64,000 nucleotides of DNA from NCBI GenBank assembly GCA_035048495.1, contig CM068541.1:6703929-6767928 (forward strand), in the 5' to 3' direction. A program made the position numbers and the translations under genes. Positions 29,009 to 41,400 of this stretch are shown in pieces. Position 1 is the stretch's first letter, and the number at the start of each line of letters is the position of its first letter. The notes beneath the pieces are model-generated. The model saw nothing but the letters and a program-made list of their open reading frames with translations. It did no database searches and had not been told where the DNA came from. The stretch comes from Euptelea pleiosperma. Its lineage: Eukaryota > Streptophyta > Magnoliopsida > Ranunculales > Eupteleaceae.

Positions 29009-29353
29009 GGGATGTTATATCCACACCTGCATTTTCGCTCAGCAAACCCACTTACTCACTATACCCTCCTTAACTCTCTACACCCAAGTCATTCTTAACA
29101 CCCACCCACAAAAAAAACTGCAGAGCATAGGAGGAAGAACCTCCGCCGCCGGTCTCTCTCTCTCTCTCTCAGTCGCAGCAGCCCAAGGCCGAGAGAGAGT
29201 GAGAGAACGAGAATGCAGAGAGAGGCGGTTGTGGCGGCCTACTCCTTTTCTATTTTTTTAGGGTGGGTGATGTGAGTGAAAAACAAAGGATAGATTTGTA
29301 ATTTTTTTTAGTTAAGTGGGTTTGCTGAGCGAAAACGTGGGTGTGAATATCCC
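29009..29353. mobile_element. TIR element with CT microsatellite interior
   Basis: The ends are inverted: the left end has 'ttttcgctcagcaaaccc' and the right end 'gggtttgctgagcgaaaa', an 18-bp exact inverted match, with looser outer tips 'gggatgttat' and 'gaatatccc'. The interior carries a CT run (29151-29173) and GA-rich, UTR-like sequence but no open frame of note. A 9-bp duplication is not clear, although 'ttggaaa' occurs next to both ends. It is likely a Mutator-type MITE. Confidence 0.6.
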
Positions 29354-31050
29354 GTTGCTTGGAAAAATACTGCACACAAGAGAGTAATTAGAGAGAGGTT
29401 TTCAGACCCGATCCATTTGTTGTCCCAGATGTGCCTTACTAACCTGGAGGGCATATGTTGGGCCTAAACTTAGTCCCACTTCCAGTACATGGGCCTGTAA
29501 TTGCAGGCTAAGCCCGTATTAAAAGTAAGCTTGAGGTGTTTGGGTGTAGAGTAGTAGCTCTGTTTTAACTTTTAAGCAAGCTAAACTAGGATAAGAGCTT
29601 ATCTGCATATGCTATTTGGTCTGCAAGATAAGACGGATCGTGCCTCCAAACACACTTGATCCTCACGAGGGCGGTTTTGTTTAGGAATTAATGTATTCCT
29701 TTAAAGAGTCATTTTGACCTTATCTTGGAATAAGTGTATACTATCCATTCACCCAAACCGGCGAAGGTAGACATAGGAGTAAGATGGGAGGAAGGTGGGC
29801 AAGAAGAAAGGCGAGCTGGAAAACCGCCTCCATTGGTTCCAGAAAATCAGTGCGAACGTTGGCTATGAATCGACAGTACAACGCATGATATTCGCCAGGA
29901 GAATGAAAAATTGGTTCGTATAGATCACCCCAACAAAAAATTAGCCCATTCAAATTTCTAACCCCATCAAATGTGGTTTTATTACACGGTAAAAATCGAC
30001 GGTCCATAATTCTTCAACTTCTAAACCAGTCTACGAATATTGGAATGATTGGAGATCATCCTCACCAAAAATCAGCCGTTGATTCATCTTCTATGTGGGT
30101 ATGCCAAATGGTTGTCAAAAATAGTTATCCCCCGATCCCGACTTTTTTAAAAAGTCGGGTTTTACACGGCTAACTATAGTACCACCACGCCTATTGGACG
30201 AGTTCCAACCCCATGAAGTCCATGATAAAAAATAAAAGCTAAAATCCAACGACTACAAATCATCAATCAAGATGAGGTTCGATATGTAGGTCCACCAATG
30301 GGTGGACCAAACATTTATGGTCAGTGGGCCCAAAATAATATGCCATGTGGTAGTTTTGGAGGGGTTTTATCAAACTTTGTATAGGAGCTGGTTCTACAGA
30401 AGCCAACTCGAATCCATCTTTACTTCCTTAAACCCCCAATTGTCATTACTTTGTAGCGTAGGTCCCCTAATGCATTTAAATTACTAAATTACCCTTGTAA
30501 AAATTTACAGTGAGAATACTAAGCTATATTTCTAATGACCAAAATACCCTTTTCTTGCTTGTTAAGGAAGGAAAGTACCCTAATCTCATTCATTGTCACA
30601 TCAAACTGGCCATTTTTCTGGTATAGCTTTGTCCCAAGTTCCTAACCATTGATGATGGTCATCTAGATTCTCACCGTACCAATCCCAAAGACCACCACAA
30701 AAATTTGTGGAACAATACTAAAAAGACTCAGGCTCCGAGGACCCCCTTTTTCTGACCCCTCTGGGTGTTGGCACGCTCAGCCGTGGATTTCACGGATCCA
30801 ACATTGGTTGTCAATGCTGCAAAAAGTGATGCCTGCTCGACATTGACAACCACTATTGGATTCTTGAAATTCACGGTCAAGCACACGAACACCGAGAGTG
30901 GTCAGAAAAATAAAAAGGAGTCCCCTTAGCCCGACCCTACTAAAAAACGAGGAACTAGAACTGAATCAATAATAATTGTTCCGATTCTGGGTAGTTTGAT
31001 ATTAAAACCAAGCCAACAGGAACCAGAACGGATATACAAATATAATGTTA
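29354..31050. other. Intergenic, repeats only
   Basis: 29532-29762 may be a small TIR element ('gtgtttgggtg' against 'cacccaaacc'). 29918-30118 is a dispersed repeat found again near 59655-59880. 30190-30390 is the right half of a foldback MITE ('ggtccaccaatgggtggacc', 'gccatgtggtagttttgg'). 30950-31040 has the 'ggaacc'-type words. I see no gene. Confidence 0.4.
29918..30118. repeat. Dispersed repeat, copy 1 of a pair
   Basis: The sequence is closely similar, in the same orientation, to 59655-59880. Shared blocks include 'tatagatcaccccaacaaaa', 'ctaaccccatcaaatgtggt', 'gtccataattcttca', 'cttctaaaccagtct' and 'caccaaaaatcagcc', in the same order. It is non-coding and its type is unknown. Confidence 0.65.
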
Positions 31051-31057
31051 AAGTTAT

Positions 31058-31260
31058 CATTATTTATTTATTTATTTATTTTTGGACAAGGTAAAAGCTT
31101 TATTGATGATAAAAGGAAGATACAAAGGGAGAGCAGGTCTCCTCGATCTCCTAAGAGAGCAAAAGAAAAACTAACTACCCCTACTCATGACGGCGTCCCA
31201 TCTAAAAATCATATCTTCAAAGGTGATCCCTCTACACTCCCTAAATAGCTTAGACCAATA
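31058..31260 (-). mobile_element. Truncated LINE 3' end with TAAA tail
   Basis: Read on the - strand, the sequence ends with 'atcaataaagcttttacc', then 'ttgtccaaaaa', then a run of TAAA units (31083-31058). This is the usual form of a plant L1 3' end. Only about 180 bp are left and no reverse transcriptase is present. The 5' truncation point near 31260 is not sharply defined and no target duplication could be confirmed. Confidence 0.5.
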
Positions 31261-31879
31261 AAAGAAAAAGAGCCTTGATGTTGATAACTATGCTATGGAT
31301 GGAAGTCACCTTTACTTCAAATATCATATTATCAACATTGGAACAGATGTGCCCAGAACTGGAACTGAAACCGACTAGAACCAAATAATCATTTTCGATT
31401 CCAAGTCCATCGTTTTAAGAACCAGAACCGATAAGAACTGATAATTTTGGTTCCGATAATGGGTAGTTTAAGAACCACTACTTCGACACCCCTAGGATGA
31501 TGATCACTAGAAACAATGATAAAACTACCGTTCATAGTTTTAGGCTGTGCTATGGCGGAAGGATCATAATTAACAAGTTAAAAAAAAAAAAAAATTAAAT
31601 ATATGGTAAAATTTGCGCATTTTAAGAGAAAACTTATTATATGCATTATACACACATGTAAGGTGAATTATTTTGAAAAGCAAAAAAATGTAAAAAAATT
31701 ATTTTGTTTTTTATTCCTTCATTATATTTTGAATGAAATTTCAAATGATAAACCCGAATTATACTCGAAATTTTCCGATCCCACACGGATTTTTACAAAT
31801 TGGCGCCCGCCGCCTGTTGCCTCCACACAACTATCGTGGGCGTGGCCCGTGGGAGCACATTCTTTAGCCTCAAATTGAG

Positions 31880-32421
31880 TTGCGTTTTCTTGCAGCCAAA
31901 CACCTTTCTTAGCGTTTGTAGGGCTATTTTGGTCATTGTCTAGAAGGGAATCTCTATCTTCTCTTCTCAATAGAAAACCGACTTTTGTTAATTTTCGTAA
32001 TCTGACGTGGTATTATAGGGGTATTATAGGAATCAAAATTTTATACTTCGTAATCTCTCTCTCTGCTTTTCATTTTCTTCTCTCTATAACACACGATACT
32101 CTCCAAGCTTCTGTGCTCAGAACACCTCTCTCTCTCTCTCTCCCTCTCTATCTCTCTCTGATCGGATCGAACCCTAAGTTTTTTCTCGGAATTTTTTTAT
32201 CTTTTTCTTCATCTCAGTATCTTTCACTCATTCTCTTAAAGATCGGATTTTTAAGAGAAGGGAAAAAAAGGAAAAGGAAAATAAACCCTACTTAATTTCA
32301 TCTGTTCGTGACTCCGATTCTTCTCTCTTGTTCTCTTTCAATCGGAATCCCAATTCAGATCGATTCTGGCTTTCTTGTCGTGCCTTTGATAAGGGAAATG
32401 CTCTCCTCCGGTTAATTCAAG
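31880..32421 (+). promoter_or_regulatory. Promoter and leader region of the UPL gene
   Basis: The region before the start codon at 32422 contains a CT microsatellite at about 32128-32160, typical of plant 5' leaders, and telo-box-like words ('aaccctaag' near 32169, 'aaaccctac' near 32282). No clear TATA box can be assigned. The transcription start is probably somewhere between 32050 and 32120; this is inference only. Confidence 0.4.
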
Positions 32422-35400
32422 ATGAAGTTGAAGAGGAGAAGGGTTCTGGAAGTGGTAAGCTGATTCCTCAATTCGTGCATTTAGTTTTTATGATTTTTCA
32501 TGTTTTAATTTCGTGAAAAGAGGGTTTAATTCGTTAGAATTCGTGGTTAGGGTTTATATGTTTGTGTTGATCGATTGCCCTGTTGTTGTTCTTTGCATGG
32601 GAGTGCTTTCTGTACCTCTGATTATGAAGTCTGTAAGTTGGAATTCCTATTGAATTTTACATAGTAAAGTTTGCGCCTTTTTGGTACTTTATTTGGTTTT
32701 CGTTATTAAAATCGGGAATCTGCATCAAGTGTTATTGTAGTAATTCGGAAATTGGAAATTTATCTCTTGATTTTCTTTTGCTAAGCGTGTCTAGATCAGT
32801 TCAACATTATCGATTTTGGAAAAATACACGCTCATTTGCTTTTCAATGTTGGTGTTTAAAGCTGTTTGTATCTCGTGTCAACGATGAAAGGAGCTATTCT
32901 AAGTTATAGATTGGGCTGGAGATGGTCTGTAGTTTTGAATTTTTCCCCAGCCATGCAATGTTGTGTCTTATTTTGACATGACAGTTTAATTGAAAGGGTC
33001 GCGTTTGAGGATGAGTTATGTCCACTTCATGGGAGTTCGTCGCAAGAGCCTTTATTGGCTCTCTGTTGGTGGGTTATTTTCTCTAGTTTGCTGCCGTAAT
33101 AGGTTGCTCTCATACTTTATCATTTTCAACGGAAGGCCTTTGGGCTATTCATTTCAATTGCTAATGGAGTTTATTTCGTAGAAGTGTTACAAAAATCTGC
33201 AGTATCAGAGGACCTGGGGTGACATTTGCAAATGGATAGGAAACATTTTGGTAATATCTAAGGGGAGTAGTTCTTTACCTTGGAGAATGGGCCACTTGAG
33301 ACAGTTTTGTGCTGAACCCAAAAGTTGTGGACAGCTTACCTTGGGTTCATAAGTTCAGGGAGATCATAATTCAATAAACAATTTAATAACCCCGGTCTCT
33401 CATCTGCAGTGCTGTTGTTTTGGAGAGACCATGGATCGATCACTTGTGTTTCGAAAAGTCATTGTAGGCACACTTCTAGGTTGATTTGATTTCAATGTAA
33501 GTTAAGATAAATTGTCATGTAGCTATTGCCCTCCTTAATGATTGATTAGTTCTGAGCATTGAGTAATTGATAAAAAATTTGTGGGCACTTTCGGGTTAAG
33601 TAGTTCTTAATTCTTACAGGCTATGTAGCACCATTTTAATCACATACTTTGAACTTTGAGAGTTAGAAGCTTATAACAGGAGTATAAACGATATACATAA
33701 AACAAGCAAAAAAAAAGTTGACAAACTGATATCATTCAGTTTGCGAGATATAGTCAATAATCAGTAGCAACATAAAATATTTCCTTATGTGGCAAATTGT
33801 TTTATTGTTTAACTATATTATTTACATTTTTATTCATTTTTCTTAATGTCTCAATTTTTCTTTTATCTAAAATTGGTCATATTGTGATTTGTGAAGCCAC
33901 ATCCATTGTTTTAAAGAGTGCAAGGTGTACATGAGGCTTTCTGGAAAAAAAATGAATAACTGGAGAAATAAAGAAAGAAATAAGAACAGAAATTAGGATC
34001 TCTTCTTTTTGATGATTTACCATGAAAGTCATGCACCTCGAGGTGCAATTTTTATGTGATGTCCATGAAGAAAACAAACTCCTTTTTATCATTTGAAGCC
34101 TTTATTACTTTTTTTTTTCCATACCACATTTTCTTTTTATTAACTTCAATTTAGTAACATACATTTGCTCATGTGATATTGTCCCCTGATTGGCCAATCC
34201 AACAAGTGAACAAGGTACTCTTTTAGCAAACATAATGACAATGACGATTATGGTGGGTTGATGACTTATTTGAGAGAGTTTCTATTTCAGGAATCTTTAT
34301 TCTTATTATATAAAGTTCAAGTTTCTAAAGAGTTTGGCACTCTAGCATTTTTATTTCTCTACTATAAAATTGTAATCACTTGGAAACATTTCCAAGTTCT
34401 AAATGAAGCTGCTTAGACCATGGATGTTATATTTACTAGTATAAATGAATAAACTTCATTAGGGTTGATTTTGGTACGGAGGATAAATGGGAGGGGTATT
34501 TAGGAAAGAATTCATCAAATGTTTTTCAAGCAAAGACTGAGAAAAATAAAAAGAATTCTTTATATGTTCGGCCTATGTATGTGCTTGTACAATCTTGGCT
34601 TAAGCCTTAGTTGTGCCTCATGCTTTGAGCTCAAAGCTTAAGTCTTAATTGGGTGAGGCATAAACCTCTTATAAACTAGTTGAGGTTTAAGCATCGACAC
34701 CAAACCCTTGCACCTTGCTTTGAGGCGTAGGCGATGAGGACTTCAGGACGTCCCATCCTAGAGTGTACTCAGAGGAGAAGAACTGAACTCATACCCTTGT
34801 CATTGTACTGTGATGACTTCTATGTGGGCCATAGTATGAGTTTTCCATGATTGTGGGAACGGAAGACTCCACATGCATGACATATTGAGGATTCCACATT
34901 GGAAAGATGCGTGTGGGCTGCATAGGGAGTTTATTGATAGTTTTATTTGTTTTTTAGTGTTAGTTTTTTAATTTTTTAGTTGTTTTGGGTGTCTAATCAA
35001 ATAGCCAAAAGTTTTGGGGCTCATTATAATTTTACTTGTTGTTCAAGTGGGCTGCATTTTTTTTAACCACTGGATCTTATTAGTTTTATTGGATGGTCTA
35101 GATTATATTAGGTTATTAGAGTTATTATAAAAATTGTATTTTTCAATTAATGATGGATGAAATTGAACTTGCCTTTTAAGAAATTTCCTGTGAAAGGAAA
35201 TCTGGTGTAAAGCCATCTAATTTGTTATGAAGCCAAATATATTTCCTCTCTTTTCCTATCTCTGAATCTCTTCTCTATCCTTTTATTTTTATTTGCTCAG
35301 AATTGTGCTCAAAACCCCTAGCTGTACCACCTTAAATCCTAACCCTAATCTCCTATCACCCATCCTGATCTGACTTAGCCAGTCTACTAGCACCACCTAC

Positions 35401-38400
35401 CCTACCTGTACCCTACCCTTGTCCTTATAGAGCCCTACGGCTCACTCCCCCACCCTTATTGGTGCCTGCAACAACCCTTCTCCCTTTCTCCTGTGCGGCA
35501 CCCCCTCTCTTCCCAGTTCTCCCTTACAGTCCCAAACTTCTCCCATAACCATGGTTCAACTCCAGATTCCCCTAAATCCCCAATGGCTAGCCCAGTAAAA
35601 CCCCATATACCTTGCGGCTACATCCAATAGCATGTTCTCCATCCTAAAGTCAATCTATCACTTGTTCTCCTTTCAGCCCGTAACCTACTTGGACCCTGGA
35701 TTACTCAATTTTAATCCCAGTAGGCATTGTTAAATCTTTCAGAGCCTAATTTTATCTATCAAACCTTGGATAAGGAATACAATGAACCTACACGTGTTGG
35801 TTGAACCCTAGGCTAGTGGAAGTCCTCAGTTCCATTGGACCCTTCAATATGTAATTGGAGGTTTTACATTGCTGGTGATGCAGGACAAGGGAACCTTGTT
35901 CTGCGATCGACAGACTTGATGGAATCACTCCATCAAGTTTTGAAAGAATGGCTCCTTAAGGAAGAATTTCTTTTCCCTCCTAGGCATCTCACACAAAATT
36001 TGGAATCACTTCAAAATAGAAAAATATCTCTTCATTCATTATTCTTAAAATCAAAGATTACAACTCTATTTCTAAAATTCTAACCTTCCTAATCCTAATC
36101 AAACTAGAAGACTCTCTAAAAACATCTGAAACCGATTACAAGTCGAATAAAAAAAGATACATTCCTAATTAAAATAAAATAAATTATAATCCAGTGTAGT
36201 TACGGACTATTAAGTAGAATGCTCCCGCATCAAACCCTCCTGGTTGAAAATAATTCGACCTTGAATTTAAATGCAGGCAAATTGAACTGGGCCTTTAGAT
36301 AGTTAGGAATCAGTCCATTGGCTTCACACCAAACCCTTTTTACAAAAGCAATATCAAAAGGTTTTCCATCAATCACCATCTTCGAAGTACTTGGAGTAGT
36401 TGTTGATCTTCATTGGAAGAATCACTCTTCCTTGTAAGGCATCTCATCGTGCAACTTTTTTTGAAATTGCTCTCAACAAAAAAATGAATTTCCTCATACT
36501 CTTCCAAATATTCTTGGACTTGCATATCTTTTTTTTTCTTCTTTCTTCTTCATCTTCTTCTTGTGGTACCCGTAAACAGTACCGTGAACAATACCCATGA
36601 ACAAATAAAATGAAAGATAGAAGAAAAGAGAAAAGAGAGAAGAGATGTAGGAGGCTCTAATACCAAATTTGATATAGGACAAGGGGAGCCCTATTCAGTG
36701 ATAGTAAGAGACTCGATGGAATCACTCCATCAAGTTTTGATGGAATCGCTCCTTCGGGAATAATCACTCTTCCCTCCTAGGCATCTCACCCAGATAATTT
36801 GGAATCACTCTAAAGTAGAAAATACCTCTTAATTCATTTTTCCCAAAATCAAATATTACAACTCTATTTATAAAATTCTAACCTTCCTAATCCTAATCAA
36901 ACTAAAAGACTTTTTAAAAATATCTGAAACTGATCACAACTCAAATAAAAAAATGATAACATTCCTAATTAAAATAAAATTAATTCTGATTCAAGTAGTT
37001 ACAGACTATCAAGTAGAATGCTCTCGCATTAGCTGGATTTTGATTTTTTCCTCGGAACAATTAATTTAATTATTTGCTAGCATATCTAAATATTTGTGGT
37101 AAGTTGTTAGATTTATTTTATGCTTATTATTGTCCATGGTATTTTTCTTTTGGTCTCAACTCATCATTTAGGCTAGTTTTCACAGTCTCGCATCAATAGG
37201 CAAGGTTTAAAATATAGTCTCATCTCGTTGTCTCGGGAAGCTGATGGAATGAGACGTATTGACCGAGATGAAACGAAACAAAATGAGGCAATGTAAAAAT
37301 AATATATATCTCGATAAAATTATACCATTTTCTAATGCATAATTAGGTTACAAACTTTATTTTAAGCATTTATGTGTTATAAAAGATGATATATCCAGGG
37401 TTTTAAATTTAGTCGAAATTCACGAAATTTCGGCCCGATATTTCCGTTTCAGCCACTATTGAAATTGAAATAAAAAGGAAATTTATATTTTTGGCTGAAG
37501 TATCGATTTAAATAGAAATTGGGATAATTAAAACCCTTTTCCAATAATTTAGGCTTAAATATAGATTTTCTTATCTTCGGGATTGTAGAGAGAGAAAGAG
37601 ATAAGATTTTTTTCCTCAAAATTAGGGATTTTATATCATTTTACAGTTAACAATACATGATTTTTTCCAAGATTTTACCAAAATTTTGGTTGAAATTTCA
37701 GTTTCAACCTGGGCCAAAACCTAGTCGAAATCGAAATTTTAATGCTTGGATATGTCATGAAAATAAGCTTTAAACCAACTTTAGTACTTAAATTTGGCTT
37801 TTGGCACCTCGATACACTACCTATCGGAACAAGACTTTTCAGCCGAGACGATACGAAATGAAATGAAATTTTGAACCATGGGTGTAGGCCTTCACATGTC
37901 TTGAGGTGGGATTTTAAACCAGTGCCAATGTTTTAAAGAGGGTGAGGCTTTATACAAGGGTTTTTTGCTTTTGTGAGGCAAGGCTTTTTGCCTTGTGGCG
38001 GTACAAGGTGTAAGCCTCAATTTTTTTTATTGTTTTAAAATCCATAACAATTATAAGAAAATTTAAAGAAATTAATCAATTGCAAAAATAAGGAAAGAAA
38101 TAAGAAAAGAAGTTATGGGCTCTTCTTTTTGATGATTCCCACGATCCTCATTGAAAAATGTGGGAATGATTGTTTGTTATACTTGTACATTCCTTCTTGT
38201 GGGTTCATAGGAACCACAAATCTATCCATTGGTCCCCTCATTCCTATAGATGAAATAACCCCATAGAGTCTCTTTGTGTCGAGCCTACATCTTCTAATGA
38301 GGCAACATAATCACCTCGCAAACTCATCAACTGATTAAGACATTTTTTCTATTCAATGCTTCTTCTCCAAGCCCTTCATCAAATATTCTTCCATCGATTT

Positions 38401-41400
38401 TTCATCATCTTTAGGTACCCTTGTACAAGGAGCCACTTTTTTCTGCCTAAGATGGTCTTTCATTCTCTTCACACTAGGGGTGTTAATGGGCCGGGCCCGA
38501 AATTGATTTTAAGGACCACTAGATAAATGGGCTAGAGTTTGGCTTAAATTTAAAAAAAAAATTAATTTAGTCCCGGATCCAATCTAATGGTCTTGCCCAG
38601 TATATCTGTTACTGGGCCAGACTTGGGTCTAATATGTTGTGCTCTTTACAGGATGGGCCAGGTTTGGCCCTAGCTACATATATTCTAAGCCAGGCTTTGC
38701 CCAAGCCCAACCCAAACACTCCTACTTCACACCCCCTTTTTTTAACCTGACTACAATTAATGCATGTAATATATATGTATTTCTTCCCGACCTCATATTA
38801 GGCCTTTTATCTTCTACCCTGTGCTGCAAGGTCTTTCCAATTGCTTCCACTCTCACTTGCCTATTACTTCCTCTCACTATCTCATAATGGCCACACTAAA
38901 ACAGAAAGAACAAACCAAGGAAAAATAGGAACAATTAAGAATTTTTATTTTGATCAGTTAAAAAGAATAAGAATTTAAAATGTCTTTGTTAAGAAGGAGA
39001 AAATATGAGTTTACATGTGTGTACCTCAAAAAATAAATAATTCTTTGACTAAGGTGGCGTTTGGTAAAACTTTTTTTCAGACCTTAAGTCTGATTCAGCT
39101 GAAATTAAGTGATTTTGGTGATTAAGTTGCGTTAGGTAAACGACTTAATTTCAGCACTTATCACCAAACTCAAGGAAAAAAAGACAAAAGTAAAAAGTGA
39201 CCCAGCCTTCACTTTTTGCGGTAAGTGAATGAATCTTTAAAAAAGATTCTTTGATTCTTTTTTAATACCAACAATGCCCTTTTTTCAAACCTTTCCCTTT
39301 TAAAAACTTACGAAAGTAACCTAATAAACATTTCAAAATACCCACAATGCCCTTGACTTAATTTTAAGACTTAAGACCTTAGCCAAACAACCTAATTCAG
39401 ACATAAGTCATTAAGCTACCAGGTCTTAAGCACTTTAAGCTTTTAGATCTGATAACTTAATTTACCAAACGCCACCTAAGTGTATGTAGTTGAACCGTCT
39501 CATAGCAAGGAGTTCATAAGAAGTGGAAGCGAAATCCTATGAGAATCGAGAGTGCAATCACCAATTCTTCTACTATAGGAAAACTAAGGCAAGAGAGTGT
39601 TGTTTTAGGTTTTCTTTCAAATGAGAGGAAGAAGATGATTTAAATCATCTTTGGCTGTGTAATGTACATGCACAGCCTCCTCCTCGAGGCTTAGGCCTCG
39701 GCTGGGTGAGGCGTAAGCCTCTTAAAATCCAGTTGAGGCTTAAGCCATGGGTCTTGGCCTCGGCTGGGTGAGGCGTAAGCCTCTTCAAATCCAGTTGAGG
39801 CTTAAGCCTTGAGGTCAAATCCATGCATCTCTCCCGAGGCATAAGCCTCACGTGCCTTGAGGTAGGTTTTTTAAAACATTGCTCAGTACACTGAAGTGAG
39901 TGGGGGTAGATTGTAACTCAACACGCCACTACTTTTTTGGATATTTCTATATCAACTCACAGTATTGCTCTCGTCATCTTGTTTTTTTAAGTGGATGGAT
40001 TGGTATTTCAATTTGAAAAAAGGCAATCAAATGTGTTTGGAGTGGGTTGGAAGGCATTTGTAGAGGTGCCTGCTATCTGCTATGAAAGATTGCTTTATTT
40101 GTTATGCACAGCTCAGACATATCTTCATCATTAAGATGGTGCTTGTTCATGGAATTTGAAAGCATAACAAATGCATGCATTTTTTAGTGTGACTCAGAGT
40201 TGCCTGATTTACTAGGTGTTGTAGGTTCTGTTTTTGGGGAGTTAAAATTAATGGAGGATGGTTACAAACTTACAAATTGGATGTTTTTTATTATTATGTT
40301 ATTATTATTAATTTGATAAGATGTCTTTAATGGGTTTCATTCAATTGCTGATCAAACATTTATAGTGTCTGTTTTGTTTATATATGCTTGTGTTCGTTTT
40401 TGTCACTCATATTTGGGTTGGGAGATATTAACTTGGGATTCAGGTATCTGCAATTTTCTTAGAAGTATAACAAATTCGAATTTTATTGTTTGATTTCAGC
40501 CTCCAAAAATCAGATCCTTTATAAACAGTGTTACTGCTCTTCCGCTCGAGAATATAGAAGAACCCCTAAAAGGTTTTGTCTGGGAGTTTGATAAGGTGCT
40601 GTTTCAACTTTACCAAATATAATTTTATGACTGCTGACATAGAATGTTATTGATGTTTATTTCATGTTTTTTGGCACAGGGAGATTTTCATCATTGGGTC
40701 GATCTTTTTAACCATTTTGACTCATTTTTTGAGAAGTATATAAAATCAAGGAAGGACTTGCAAGTTGAGGATAACTTTTTGGCAGCTGATCCTCCCTTCC
40801 CAAGAGAAGATGTTCTTCAAATTCTCCGTGTTATAAGGATCATCTTGGAGAATTGTACAAACAAGCACTTTTATAGTTCATATGAAGTATGTGTCATCTT
40901 GTTGGAGCGTTGCCTTTTTCTTGTAATTTATGCACAGATTAGTGATTTTTCATAAAATTTGTTAGTTTATTGACTTACTGCTTTAGGCACGTAACCTTTT
41001 TTTGCTGACTACTTGTGAGTTGCGATAAGTTTTTTAGTTCATTACTTCAATCTGTTCACAAACTTAAATAATATGTATTGTTTATCCTCAATTTTGGTCT
41101 TGGTAGTCCATTCTCATGTTTTTTTTCTCCTTCTTATGTCAATGCAGCAGCACCTTTCGTCTCTGCTTGCTTCTACTGATGCAGACGTGGTTGAGGCAAG
41201 TCTACAAACTTTGGCCGCATTCTTGAAAAAAACAATCGGGAAGAGCTCTATACGAGATGCTTCTTTGAATTCAAAGTTATTTGCTTTTTCGCAAGGTTGG
41301 GGGGGAAAGGAAGAAGGCCTTGGATTAATTGCATGCTCTGTAGAGAACGGGTGTGACTCAGTTGCACATGAGTTAGGTTGCACCCTCCATTTTGAGTACT

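Larger units (their letters stand above)
32455..40499 (+). other. Transposon-rich first intron of the UPL gene
   Basis: The donor GTAAGC at 32455 and acceptor 'tgatttcag' ending at 40499 join [11 protein letters not shown] to [12 protein letters not shown] without a frame change. The 8-kb interval contains a TRIM-like element (35876-37031), nested TIR elements, a 424-bp TIR element (39053-39476) and several copies of a 'gaggcgtaagcctc' repeat. 32460-34150 is unique-looking AT-rich sequence. There is no open frame with gene-like properties. Confidence 0.85.

Noticed and set aside
35835..36083. 82-codon frame over the left LTR of the TRIM-like element
   Set aside because: It crosses the LTR border and is not kept in the second LTR, so it is a chance frame.
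41073..41147. Extension of the UPL large exon upstream to an ATG at 41073
   Set aside because: It is intron sequence: the acceptor at 41146-41147 joins SSYE to QHLSSLLAS and keeps the family sequence.
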